Below, piece by piece: positions 37,609 through 46,107 of a DNA stretch of 64,000 nt. Positions within the stretch are counted from its first letter, which is position 1, and each line of letters begins with the position of its first letter. The stretch comes from Nonomuraea typhae (lineage in GTDB: Bacteria; Actinomycetota; Actinomycetes; Streptosporangiales; Streptosporangiaceae): NCBI RefSeq assembly GCF_009760925.1, contig NZ_VRLV01000001.1, forward strand, positions 1,054,001 to 1,118,000, in the 5' to 3' direction. The notes beneath the pieces are model-generated. The model did no database searches. It was not told where the DNA came from and worked only from the letters and a program-made list of their open reading frames with translations. Made by a program: the position numbers and the translations under genes.

Positions 37609-39401
37609 TACTCCTCCATCGGGCAGACGCTGAACGGCACCGTCTTGGCCGCGCTTCCCGGCGCCGTGACCTTCAGCGTGACCGAGTGGCCTCCGGTCTT
37701 GAGCATGTACTGGTGGGCCAGCGCCGGCGCCGTGAACTCCCCCTTGGGCACCCAGCTGCGGTTGCGCATCTTGACCACGCCGTCCACGACCCACGCGTAG
37801 CTGATCCACACCTCCGACCGCGAGGACTCCATCGAGCCCGAGAACCCGACCGGCGGCATGTAGCAACTGGCCGAGTGATCCTGGCCGGGGCCGCCGCGCA
37901 GGTCGATGCCGAGAATCCGGATCCTCGCGCCCCCGGCCGCGGGCCTGGTGGTGGACGTGGTGGGTTCCGGGGTGGTCCGCTGAGCCGCAGGGGTGGTACG
38001 CACCGGTGCGGGGGTGGTGCGCCGAGGCGTCGGGGTGCGCGCGGGCGAGGGCGTGGTGCGCGGGGGCTTCGGCGTGGCGGGTTTCGGCTTGGGCGTCCTT
38101 TTGGCGTACGGCTTCCGCCCCGGCGTGACCGGCGTCGGCCCCTGGGACATCGCCACCGCGGGCCCGGCCCCCGCGTCCGGCAGGCCCGGCCGGAACGAGG
38201 TCACCCCGTACACCAGCCCACCGGTCACCACGACCGCAGCGGCCGCCGCCAGCGGCACGACCACCCCCGCCCGGACCGGCCCGCCCGCCCTGCGGGAAGC
38301 ACCCGGCCCCGCGAAGGCTTCAGGGCCACCGGATCGACCGCGCCCCGCGAAGGCGCCGGATCCGCCGGATCGACCTGGCCCCGCGAAGGCGCCAGATCCG
38401 CCGGATCCACCCGGTCGCCCAAAGGCTTCACGGCCACCGGCTCCACCCAGGTCGCCGTCGGCGTGGCGGCCGCCGCGGCCGTGCCGTACCCGATCGACCG
38501 TCCGATCCCGCCCCGCGGGATCGGTGAAGGGTCCTGGAGAGTGCGTCGCGGCGGGAGCGGGGGCAGCGGCGGGGGAGCGCTCCCACGCGGGCGTGCCCTC
38601 CGCGCCGGCCGCCTCCCGGTCACCGCCCAGCAGCCGTAACAGCACCTCCCGCATCGGCGGCCGCGCACCCGGGTCCTTGGCCAGGCAGTCGTACACGACC
38701 CCGCGCAACTGCCGGGGCAGGTCGCCGAGGTGAGGTTCGTTGTGCAGGATGCGGTTGATGATCGCGGGCAGGGTGTCGTCCCCGAAAGGCGGCGTCCCGG
38801 TGGCGGCGAAGACGATGACGCCGGCCCACGCGAAGACGTCCGCCGCGGGCCCGGCCTCCTGCCCCGCGAGCTGCTCCGGCGCCATGTACGCGGGGGTGCC
38901 CACGATCCCGCTGGTCGCGGTGGCCACGGCGCCGACCGCCCGGGCGATGCCGAAGTCGATCACCCGCGGCCCGCCGGGCCCGAGCAGGACGTTGGCGGGC
39001 TTGAAGTCGCGGTGCACCACCCCGGCCGCGTGGACGGCGGCCAGCGCGGTGGCGGTGGCGACGGCGAGGCGCTGCAGGTCGGCGCCGCTGTGGCGGCCGG
39101 CCTGGTGCAGGGAGGGCCCTTCGACGTACTCGGTCACGATGTACGGCCGGCCGGCGGCGGAGGCGTCGAGCACCTGGGCGATGCAGAACGGCTCGACCCG
39201 CCGCGCCGCCGCGATCTCCTTGGCGAAGCGGTCGTCGCCGCCGAGCCCGCCGCGCAGCACCTTGACCGCGACCCGGGTCCCGTCGCGCCCCTCGCCCAGG
39301 TACACGACGCCCTGGCCGCCTTCCCCGAGGCGGCCGAGCAGCCGGTACCCGCCGACGGCCGGGGGATCGCCGGCCCGCAGCGGCTCGGCCGGAGGGTTCA
39401 T
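37605..39401 (-). CDS. Receptor Ser/Thr kinase, array member 2
   Basis: 598 residues. Kinase domain with GEGGQGVVYLG, VAVKVLRGG, VVHRDFKPANVLL, VIDFGIARAVG and GTPAYMAPEQ. The juxtamembrane region contains four 12-residue Gly/Ala/Phe repeats (GRSGGSGAFAG type, encoded by 38304-38447). A membrane helix follows (VVVPLAAAAAVVVTGGLVYG), then a Pro/Thr/Lys-rich linker and an external domain with Cys in SASCYMPPVG and FSVCPMEEY. ATG 39401 abuts the TAG of array member 3, so the kinases are co-translated. Confidence 0.93.
   Translation of the reverse strand: MNPPAEPLRAGDPPAVGGYRLLGRLGEGGQGVVYLGEGRDGTRVAVKVLRGGLGGDDRFAKEIAAARRVEPFCIAQVLDASAAGRPYIVTEYVEGPSLHQAGRHSGADLQRLAVATATALAAVHAAGVVHRDFKPANVLLGPGGPRVIDFGIARAVGAVATATSGIVGTPAYMAPEQLAGQEAGPAADVFAWAGVIVFAATGTPPFGDDTLPAIINRILHNEPHLGDLPRQLRGVVYDCLAKDPGARPPMREVLLRLLGGDREAAGAEGTPAWERSPAAAPAPAATHSPGPFTDPAGRDRTVDRVRHGRGGRHADGDLGGAGGREAFGRPGGSGGSGAFAGPGRSGGSGAFAGRGRSGGPEAFAGPGASRRAGGPVRAGVVVPLAAAAAVVVTGGLVYGVTSFRPGLPDAGAGPAVAMSQGPTPVTPGRKPYAKRTPKPKPATPKPPRTTPSPARTPTPRRTTPAPVRTTPAAQRTTPEPTTSTTRPAAGGARIRILGIDLRGGPGQDHSASCYMPPVGFSGSMESSRSEVWISYAWVVDGVVKMRNRSWVPKGEFTAPALAHQYMLKTGGHSVTLKVTAPGSAAKTVPFSVCPMEEY
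38304..38447 (-). repeat. Four 36-bp tandem repeats in kinase linker
   Basis: Units 38304-38339, 38340-38375, 38376-38411 and 38412-38447 are each 36 bp with a shared core CCCCGCGAAGGC and CCGGATC; the outer units are more diverged. They encode 12-residue repeats in the cytosolic linker of array member 2. No spacers, so not CRISPR. Confidence 0.85.
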
Positions 39402-40751
39402 CTACTCGGTCCCCGCGGGGCAGACCTCGACCGCGATCGACTCGCGGGCGGGCACGGGGGAGGTGACGCGCAGGGTGACCGTGTGCCGTCCGGGGGCGGT
39501 GATGGCGGGCGGGGCGGCGATGGCGCGGGTGCGGGCCTGGGTGATGTAGGCGGCGCCGCGCCGTACCACCTGGCCGTCGACGATCCAGGCGTAGCGGAAG
39601 CGGACCGGCCACCGGGTGCCCTCGACCAGGCCGCTGACCACGGTGTCGCCGACCTGGCAGTCGCGGCTCTGGGCGGTTCTGGCCCCTTGGGCGCGGACGT
39701 ACAGGACCCTGATGCTGCCGACGTCGCGCGCGGAGGAGGAGGCGCTGGGGGTGGGGCGGGTGCGCTTGGGCTTGGGGCTGGTGGAGGAGACGGCGGCGGG
39801 CGTGACCGTGGCGGTGACGCGGGGGCCGGCCTCGCCCCGGGGGTCGTCGGAGGTCAGCCAGACGATGGCTCCGGACAACGCCAGCACCATCACCCCGGAC
39901 ACGCCCGCGATCAGCGCTCGGCGGACCGTGCGCCGCATAGGCGACCTGGGCTTCCTGGGGGCGGGCAGCGGCTGCTCGCCGCCGAGCAGTTGCACGACGA
40001 CCTGGCGCATGGCGGGCCGGAGCGCCGGATCCTTGGCCAGGCAGCTCTGGACGATGGCGCGCAACGGCTGCGGCAGGTCGCCCAGCCGGGGTTCCTCGTG
40101 CAGGATCCGGTGGATGACCGCGGGCAGCGCCCCGTCGCCGAAGGGCGGCTTGCCGGTGGCGGCGAAGACCACGACGCAGCCCCAGGAGAACACGTCCGCC
40201 TCGGCCCCCGCCTCCAGGCCGGACAGCTGCTCGGGCGCCATGTAGGCGGGCGTGCCGGAGATCCCGCCGCCGGCGCTGAGCGTCTGCCCGCCGGCGGTGA
40301 TCCCGAAGTCCACCACCCGCGGCCCGCCGGGCCCGAGCAGCACGTTGGCGGGCTTGAAGTCGAGGTGCGCGACCCCGGCCTGGTGGATGGCGGCCAGCGC
40401 GGTGGCCGTGGCGTTGGCCAGCCGCTGGACCTCGGCGCCGCTGTGCCGTCCCACCCGCTGCAGCGACGGCCCGTCCACGTACTCGGTCACGAGGTACGGC
40501 CGGCCGTGGAAGGAGGCGTCGAGCACCCGGGCCACGCCGAGCGGTTCCACGCGGCGGGCGGCGGCGATCTGGGCGGCGGCGCGGTCGTCCCCCGCCAGGT
40601 CGTCGCGCAGCACCTTGACCGCGACCGGCACGCCGTTCCTGGCCTGGCCCAGATAGACCACGCCCTGACTGCCGGCGCCGAGCCGCCCGACCAGGCGGTA
40701 GGGTCCCACGACCGCCGGGTCGCCCTCGCGCAACGGGTCTACCTGAGGCAT
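39402..40751 (-). CDS. Receptor Ser/Thr kinase, array member 3 (HLD variant)
   Basis: 449 residues from ATG 40751 (MPQVDPLREGDPAVVGPYRL, aligned with its neighbours; a longer frame to 40901 covers the promoter). The catalytic loop reads VAHLDFKPANVLL: the Arg of HRD is Leu, making it a non-RD kinase, while the Asp, Lys and Asn and the DFG (VVDFGITAGG) remain. Gly loop GAGSQGVVYLG. Membrane helix about 315-335 (GVSGVMVLALSGAIVWL); external domain with Cys in SRDCQVGDT and VEVCPAGTE. Promoter-proximal gene of the array. Confidence 0.92.
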   Translation of the reverse strand: MPQVDPLREGDPAVVGPYRLVGRLGAGSQGVVYLGQARNGVPVAVKVLRDDLAGDDRAAAQIAAARRVEPLGVARVLDASFHGRPYLVTEYVDGPSLQRVGRHSGAEVQRLANATATALAAIHQAGVAHLDFKPANVLLGPGGPRVVDFGITAGGQTLSAGGGISGTPAYMAPEQLSGLEAGAEADVFSWGCVVVFAATGKPPFGDGALPAVIHRILHEEPRLGDLPQPLRAIVQSCLAKDPALRPAMRQVVVQLLGGEQPLPAPRKPRSPMRRTVRRALIAGVSGVMVLALSGAIVWLTSDDPRGEAGPRVTATVTPAAVSSTSPKPKRTRPTPSASSSARDVGSIRVLYVRAQGARTAQSRDCQVGDTVVSGLVEGTRWPVRFRYAWIVDGQVVRRGAAYITQARTRAIAAPPAITAPGRHTVTLRVTSPVPARESIAVEVCPAGTE

Positions 40752-40818
40752 GAGGGGAGTGACTCCTGTGACGGCTGAGATGGATCTCCAAGACCCTAGC
40801 GCCAAACCACATCCTTTG

Positions 40819-40857
40819 TCGGAAGTTAGTCCGATAAATGCGTCAACGACGCTAACT
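40819..40857. promoter_or_regulatory. Inverted repeats upstream of the kinase array
   Basis: This AT-richer intergenic region (40752-40979) holds TCGGA/TCCGA (40819-40834), GCGTC-AAC-GACGC (40840-40852) and longer arms AGTTAG (40824-40829) and CTAACT (40852-40857). They lie between the kinase array and the divergent amidohydrolase and are candidates for regulator binding. No clear -35/-10 pair could be fixed. Confidence 0.4.
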
Positions 40858-40979
40858 GTCAGGTCAAACTCCGCCTGACCCGGCACGCGAATCCATGACA
40901 TATGACACGTCCCCTGTGCACCTCGCCCGTTGTCTACTGGCGAGGCAAAGATCGGATCGGGTGAACGGGAGAAAGTCCT

Positions 40980-42530
40980 ATGTCCAGGATGATTCTGAGC
41001 GCGCCCGCGGGCCGCCGCGATTTCCTGCGCGGTGTCTCACTCGCCGGGGCGGGCGCCGTCCTCGCATCGGCCGTGCCGCCGGCCGCGGCCGCCGCGGGCG
41101 AGGCCATCACGGTCCTCCGGCGGGCCACCCTGATCGACGGCACCGGCGCGCCTCCGCGACCGGCGACGACCATCGTGATCATCGGCGAGCGGATCACCTG
41201 GACCGGCCCCGGCCACGAGGCGCCCCGTCCCGGGAACGCCCTGGTCATCGACCTGAACGGCAAGGTCGTCATCCCGGGCCTGTGGGACATGCACGCCCAC
41301 GGCAGCCTGCAGGAGAAGATCGCCCCGCCGCTGTACGTCGTCAACGGCGTCACCGGCATCCGCGAGATGATGGGCCTGCCCGGCCACCACGCGCTCCGCG
41401 CCAGGATCGACCGCGGCGAGGTGCTCGGGCCGCGCATGGTCATCGGCAGCGCCATCGTCGACGGCCCGGTCTCCGTGCTGGGACCGCTGCCCGTCAAGGT
41501 GGGCACCGAGGCCGAGGCGCGGCAGGCCGTACGCGAGGCCAAGGCGGGCGGCGCGGAGTTCCTCAAGGTCTACTCCTACCTGCCCCGCGACCTCCTGCGC
41601 GTGCTGGCAGACGAGGCCGCGAAGCTCGGCCTGCCCATGGACGGCCACCTGCCGTACCTGGTGCCGATGGAGGAGGCGAGCAGGCTCGGCCAGCGCAGCA
41701 TCGAGCACCTGACCGGCCTGACCCTGGCCACCTCCAGCCGGGAGGCGGAGTTCCGCAGCCGGCTGGAGTCCACCCCGATCACCGACCCCTTCTCCTGGTA
41801 CGCCATGGCCCGCGACCTGGAACGGCAGGCCGCCGCCGGCTACGACCCGGCCAAGGCCCGCCGCCTGTACGCCGAGCTCATCCGCAACGGCACCTGGCAC
41901 ACCCCCACGCTGGCGGTGCTGAAGGTGTTCTCCCAGCCCGCCGACGCCTGCACCGGCGACCCGCGCCTGAAGTACATCCCCGCGGCCGACCGGCGGCAGT
42001 GGCTGGCGACCCTGAAGGCCGCCGCTCCGGACACCCCGGAGGAGATCGCCCGGGATCGCCGCTTCTTCCGGCAGCTCCTGACGCTGACCGGCCGGTTGCA
42101 CCGGGCGGGCGCCGGCCTGCTCGGCGGCACCGACAGCTACAGCCCCTTCGTCATCCCGGGCTTCAGCGCCCACGACGAGCTCTCGCTCCTGGTCCGCGCC
42201 GGACTGCCGCCGATGGCGGCCCTGCAGGCCATGACCAGGGACGCCGCCCGTTTCCTCGGCCGCGCCGCCACCACCGGCACCGTGACGCCCGGCAAGCTCG
42301 CCGACCTGGTCGTCCTGGACGCCGACCCGCTGGCCGACATCCGCAACGTCCGCCGCATCCACGCGGTCATGACCCGCGGCCGCTACCTCGGCCCGAGGGA
42401 CCGCGAACGCATCCTGGCCGAGGTCGAGAAGGCCGCCCGGAACCCCGCCGCCCCGGACTCCGCCGCCCCGGACTCCGCCGCCCCGGACTCCGCCGCGCAG
42501 GCGGCCGCGGCCGCCTGCGCCTGCCGCTGA
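40980..42530 (+). CDS. Exported amidohydrolase (Tat substrate)
   Basis: 516-residue amidohydrolase of the imidazolonepropionase/prolidase-like branch. The N-terminus AGRRDFLRGVSLAGAGAVLA is a twin-arginine signal (RRDFLR). Metal sites: GLWDMHAHGS (HxH), DGHLPY, SIEHLTG and the Asp in GLLGGTDSYSP. The C-terminus carries PDSAA repeats (42447-42491) and ends CACR. RBS GGGAGAAAG precedes the ATG. Probably hydrolyses small cyclic amides or dipeptides outside the cell; substrate unknown. Confidence 0.87.
   Translation: MSRMILSAPAGRRDFLRGVSLAGAGAVLASAVPPAAAAAGEAITVLRRATLIDGTGAPPRPATTIVIIGERITWTGPGHEAPRPGNALVIDLNGKVVIPGLWDMHAHGSLQEKIAPPLYVVNGVTGIREMMGLPGHHALRARIDRGEVLGPRMVIGSAIVDGPVSVLGPLPVKVGTEAEARQAVREAKAGGAEFLKVYSYLPRDLLRVLADEAAKLGLPMDGHLPYLVPMEEASRLGQRSIEHLTGLTLATSSREAEFRSRLESTPITDPFSWYAMARDLERQAAAGYDPAKARRLYAELIRNGTWHTPTLAVLKVFSQPADACTGDPRLKYIPAADRRQWLATLKAAAPDTPEEIARDRRFFRQLLTLTGRLHRAGAGLLGGTDSYSPFVIPGFSAHDELSLLVRAGLPPMAALQAMTRDAARFLGRAATTGTVTPGKLADLVVLDADPLADIRNVRRIHAVMTRGRYLGPRDRERILAEVEKAARNPAAPDSAAPDSAAPDSAAQAAAAACACR
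42447..42491 (+). repeat. Three identical 15-bp repeats
   Basis: GCCGCCCCGGACTCC occurs three times in tandem, encoding (AAPDS)3 near the amidohydrolase C-terminus. Likely slippage-prone and variable in copy number. Confidence 0.9.
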
Positions 42531-42539
42531 CGCCTCGGC

Positions 42540-43592
42540 TCAGCGGGTGCCCTTGATGCCCACCACCATGCCGTCCAGCGCGGGCAGCCGGGTCACCGAC
42601 GGGGAGGCGAAACCGGCCTCGAGCATCCATTCCGCGCAGTCGGCGCCGGTGAAGTCGAAGCCGCCCAGGGTGTTGACCAGCATGTTCAGGCTCATGAGCA
42701 GGCCGGGGGCGTTGGTGGCCCGCTCGTCGTCGATGAGGGTCTCGTAGACGATCAGCGCGCCCCCCTCGGGCAGGGCCTCGTACGCCTTGCGCAGCAGGAG
42801 CCGCTTGGTCTCCAGATCCCAGTCGTGCAGCACGTGACCCATCACCAGGATCTCGGCCTGGGGCAGCGGCCCGGTCAGGAAGTCGCCGGCGTAGAAGCTG
42901 AGCCGGTGCGACAGGCCGTGCTCGGTGACGTACTCGGTGAACAGCGGACGGACCTGCGGCAGGTCGAACACGCCGCCGGTCAGGTGCGGGTGCGCCTCGG
43001 CGAGCTGTACGGCCAGCGCCCCGCGGGCCCCGCCCACGTCCAGGAACGTCGTGTACTTCTCGAAGGGGAAGGCGGCCGCGATGGCCCTGGCCGTGGGCAG
43101 GGTGAGGCCGGTCATGCCCTTCAGGAAGCGGCGCATGGCCTCTTCGTCGGTGTACATCGACTGGAACAGGTCCTCGCCCCCCGCCGTCTCGCTGCTCTGC
43201 GCCCGGCCGGTACGCAGCGCGGTCGTCAGCGAGGCCCAGGACCCGTAGCCGCGGTCGCCGGCCAGCTCCATCAGGTCGCCGATGTAGGTCGGCCTGGCCC
43301 GGTCGAGGTAGTAGGCGGTGGCGGGGGTGTTGGCGTAGAGGCCGCCGGAGCGCTGGAGCATGCCGAGGGCCACGAGGGCGTCGAGGAAGTCGCGCGCGCC
43401 GCGCTCGTGCAGGCGCAGCCGCTCGCGGAGCTGCTCCAGCGTCAGCCCGCCCTGCGCCAGCTCGGTGAAGACACCCAGCTCCACGGCGCTGATCAGCGTT
43501 CTCGCCCCCCAGAACGCCCGGCCGAGGATCATGATCGGGGCGGCGTCCGGCGGTTGCGATGGGTTAGCCGTCATCGTCCCAGTCTTGGTCAT
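42540..43592 (-). CDS. SAM-dependent O-methyltransferase (family 2)
   Basis: 350 residues of the acetylserotonin/hydroxyindole O-methyltransferase type. An N-terminal winged-helix dimerisation domain (about 20-100) precedes the Rossmann fold with FLDVGGARGALAVQLAEAHP (SAM loop) and the catalytic His in MGHVLHDWDLE. Substrates of such enzymes are often secondary metabolites. ATG 43592 overlaps the stop of the upstream enoyl-CoA hydratase gene (ATGA), so the two form an operon. Confidence 0.9.
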   Translation of the reverse strand: MTKTGTMTANPSQPPDAAPIMILGRAFWGARTLISAVELGVFTELAQGGLTLEQLRERLRLHERGARDFLDALVALGMLQRSGGLYANTPATAYYLDRARPTYIGDLMELAGDRGYGSWASLTTALRTGRAQSSETAGGEDLFQSMYTDEEAMRRFLKGMTGLTLPTARAIAAAFPFEKYTTFLDVGGARGALAVQLAEAHPHLTGGVFDLPQVRPLFTEYVTEHGLSHRLSFYAGDFLTGPLPQAEILVMGHVLHDWDLETKRLLLRKAYEALPEGGALIVYETLIDDERATNAPGLLMSLNMLVNTLGGFDFTGADCAEWMLEAGFASPSVTRLPALDGMVVGIKGTR

Positions 43593-44368
43593 CGGGCGCC
43601 GGGCTGGCCAATATCACTCGCGGGATGATTCCGGCGGGCGGCCACCGTGCGGTCCATGAACGCCCGGATCCGGCCGTCGGCCGCCGCGGTCCGCCACAGC
43701 CGCGCCGTCGCCGGCTCGGCGGCGAGGCGGCCGGCCGCATCGGCGTGCAGCTGCCGTTTGGTGTGCCGGAAGGCGTCGGCGGGGATCGCCGCGGCCAGCC
43801 GGCCGGCTACGGCCATGGCCCGCTCGAGCAGGGTCTCCGGCGCCGTCACCTCGTCGACGAAACCCCGGGCCAGCGCCTCGGCGGCGGCATGGTTGCGGCC
43901 GTCCAGGATCGCCCGCCGGGCGCCTACCGGGCCCAGCGCGTACTCCATGATCTCCAGGGCCGCGGCCGGGAACGGCACCCCCACGAGCAGCTCGGGCACC
44001 CCGATCGTCCCCCCGGCCATCACCCGGTGGTCGCAGGCGGCGGCCAGCACGCACCCACCGGCGATCGCATGGCCGTTGATCGCCGCCACCACGGGCTTGC
44101 CCAGGTCGAAGACGGCGCGGAACGCCTCGGAGAGCGCCGGCAGGAACGCCTCCACGTAGTCCGCGCCCCCCGACACCACGCGCTCCAGGTCGACCCCGGC
44201 CGAGAACGCCCGCCCGGAGCCGGTGAGCACGACGGCCCCGGCCGGCCCGGCGTCCACCTCGCGCGCCGTCGCCGTGATCTCCTGGCACAACTCCAGGTCC
44301 AGGGCGTTGACCTTGCCGTGGGCCAGCCGTACCACGGTGACGTCGCCGGAGGTCTCGACCTCGATCAC
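43589..44368 (-). CDS. Enoyl-CoA hydratase/isomerase family protein
   Basis: 259-residue crotonase. The oxyanion-hole segments are GSGRAFSAGVDLERV and INGHAIAGGCVLAAACD; the active-site acidic region is IGVPELLVGVPFP, with one Glu (PEL) retained. GTG 44368 is preceded by GGGAG at about 5 bases. It is translationally coupled to the methyltransferase and divergent from meaB. The precise acyl-CoA substrate is unknown. Confidence 0.88.
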   Translation of the reverse strand: MIEVETSGDVTVVRLAHGKVNALDLELCQEITATAREVDAGPAGAVVLTGSGRAFSAGVDLERVVSGGADYVEAFLPALSEAFRAVFDLGKPVVAAINGHAIAGGCVLAAACDHRVMAGGTIGVPELLVGVPFPAAALEIMEYALGPVGARRAILDGRNHAAAEALARGFVDEVTAPETLLERAMAVAGRLAAAIPADAFRHTKRQLHADAAGRLAAEPATARLWRTAAADGRIRAFMDRTVAARRNHPASDIGQPGAR

Positions 44369-44425
44369 GGCGCTCCCTTCCCGGGCTCTCGATGATCGCC
44401 CATGGTAGGGCCGTACGATCGGGGG

Positions 44426-45385
44426 ATGCGATCGGTCGAGGACTATGTCGAGGGCGTGAAGGCCGGGTCCAGGACGTGGATCGGGCGGGCCGTCACGCTC
44501 GTGGAGTCCACCAAGGGCGATCACGCGCGCATGGCCCAGGAGATGCTGGTCGCGCTCACCCCGCTGGCGGGCCGGACGTGGCGGATCGGGGTCTCCGGGG
44601 TGCCGGGGGTGGGCAAGTCCACGTTCATCGACGCCTTCGGGAGCATGCTCACCGGGCTGGGGCACCGCGTGGCGGTGCTGGCGGTGGACCCGTCCTCCAC
44701 CCGGACCGGCGGGAGCATCCTGGGGGACAAGACCCGGATGGCGCGGCTGGCGGCCGATCCGCACGCCTACATCCGGCCGTCGCCCACGTCGGGGACGCTC
44801 GGCGGCGTGGCCAAGGCGACCCGGGAGGCCATCGTCGTGGTGGAGGCGGCCGGGTTCGACGTGGTGCTGGTGGAGACCGTCGGCGTCGGGCAGTCGGAGA
44901 CGGCGGTGGCCGACATGGTCGACACCTTCCTGCTGCTGAGCCTGGCGCGGACCGGCGACCAGCTGCAGGGGATCAAGAAGGGCGTGCTGGAGCTCGCGGA
45001 CGTGATCGCGGTCAACAAGGCCGACGGCGAGCACGAGGTGGCGGCCCGCAAGGCGGCCAGGGAGCTGGCCGGGGCGCTGCGCATGCTCCGGTCCGAGACG
45101 GCGCCGCCCCCGGTGCTCACCTGCAGCGCGCTGACCGGGGCCGGGCTCGAGGAGCTGTGGCGGCAGATCGGCGCCCACCGCGAGCGGGTGGACGTGCCGG
45201 CCAGGCGGCGGGCCCAGCAGGTCCGGTGGACGTGGACGCTGGTGCGCGACCGGCTGCTGGCCGAGCTGCACGCCGACCCCCGGGTGGCCGGCCTCACCAG
45301 GGAGGTCGAGCGCGAGGTGCTGGCCGGCGAGCTGACCCCGGCACTGGCCGCCGACCGGCTCCTCGCCGCCTTCAAACGCCCCTGA
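44426..45385 (+). CDS. meaB: Methylmalonyl-CoA mutase-associated GTPase
   Basis: 319-residue G3E-type GTPase that loads and protects the adenosylcobalamin cofactor of methylmalonyl-CoA mutase. Walker A GVPGVGKST (about 57-65), switch region DPSSTRTGGSILGDKTRM, Walker B VETVGVGQSE and base-specificity NKADG are all present. ATG 44426 has GGGGG upstream; a longer frame from 44402 is less likely. In many actinomycetes meaB directly follows mutAB; here about 9 kb of other genes lie between. Confidence 0.95.
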   Translation: MRSVEDYVEGVKAGSRTWIGRAVTLVESTKGDHARMAQEMLVALTPLAGRTWRIGVSGVPGVGKSTFIDAFGSMLTGLGHRVAVLAVDPSSTRTGGSILGDKTRMARLAADPHAYIRPSPTSGTLGGVAKATREAIVVVEAAGFDVVLVETVGVGQSETAVADMVDTFLLLSLARTGDQLQGIKKGVLELADVIAVNKADGEHEVAARKAARELAGALRMLRSETAPPPVLTCSALTGAGLEELWRQIGAHRERVDVPARRRAQQVRWTWTLVRDRLLAELHADPRVAGLTREVEREVLAGELTPALAADRLLAAFKRP

Positions 45386-45444
45386 CGACCGCCGACCGCC
45401 CCTGACAACGGGCAGCCGCCCCTTGACCGCCGCCCAGAAAACTA

Positions 45445-45466
45445 AACGACCGGTCGTTCGTATATA
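45445..45466 (+). promoter_or_regulatory. TetR operator and leaderless promoter
   Basis: AACGACCGGTCGTT (45445-45458) is a perfect 14-bp palindrome directly upstream of a TATATA -10 box (45461-45466) that ends 9 bases before the TetR ATG at 45476. It should let the TetR protein repress its own leaderless transcript. Confidence 0.75.
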
Positions 45467-45475
45467 GTGGCTCCC

Positions 45476-46105
45476 ATGACCGATGGACGCAGGCTGCGCG
45501 GCGAGCGCAGCAGGGAGTCGATCCTGGCGCGGACCGTCGCCCTGGCCTCCGTGGACGGCCTGAGCGGCCTCACTCTGGGCCGCCTGGCCGAGGCGGCCGG
45601 AGTGAGCAAGTCCGGATTTTTCGCGCATTGGCGTGACAAGGAGGAACTCCAGCTCGACGCCGTCGACTGGGCCGCCCGCCAATGGGTGGACCACATCGTC
45701 CGCCCGGCCATGCACGCCCCCGCAGGCGTGCGCAGGCTGCTGGCCATGCACGAGGCCCGCCTGCGCTTCTACGAGGACGGCGTGCTGCCCGGCGGCTGCT
45801 TCTTCTTCGTCGCCCAGGCCGAGTTCGACGACCGGCCGGGTCCGGTGCGCGACAAGGTGGCCAAGGCGATGTCCGACTGGCTCAAGGCGGTCCGCGGCAT
45901 GGCCGAGGAGGCCCTCGCCCTGGGCGAGCTCCTCCCCGGCACCGACCCCGGCCTGCTCGCCTTCGAGATCAACGCCCTGGGCGAGGCGACCGTCGCCCAC
46001 GCCCGGCTCATCGGCTCCGCCGAGGCGTACGCCTACTCCCGCGCCGCGGTCCTGCACCGCCTGCGTGCTCTCTGCCCCGACCCCGAACTCCTCCCGGAGG
46101 CCTGA
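45476..46105 (+). CDS. TetR family regulator of the thioesterase operon
   Basis: 209 residues. DNA-binding domain GERSRESILARTVALASVDG through GRLAEAAGVSKSGFFAHWRDKE; the C-terminal domain has the GGCFFFVAQAEFDDRPGPVRD segment typical of one common actinobacterial TetR branch. It probably binds the palindrome 45445-45458 and is co-transcribed with the thioesterase gene starting 2 bases after its stop. Ligand might be an acyl-CoA (inference from the partner). Confidence 0.9.
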   Translation: MTDGRRLRGERSRESILARTVALASVDGLSGLTLGRLAEAAGVSKSGFFAHWRDKEELQLDAVDWAARQWVDHIVRPAMHAPAGVRRLLAMHEARLRFYEDGVLPGGCFFFVAQAEFDDRPGPVRDKVAKAMSDWLKAVRGMAEEALALGELLPGTDPGLLAFEINALGEATVAHARLIGSAEAYAYSRAAVLHRLRALCPDPELLPEA

Positions 46106-46107
46106 CC

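Noticed and set aside
38304..38447. Regular repeats considered as a CRISPR array
   Set aside because: The 36-bp units are directly adjacent without spacers, stay in frame with the kinase and diverge like a minisatellite.
43589..46057. 822-codon minus-strand frame ending in the crotonase
   Set aside because: The upstream part is antisense to meaB and TetR, rich in Arg/Gly/His and without domains; the crotonase starts at GTG 44368.
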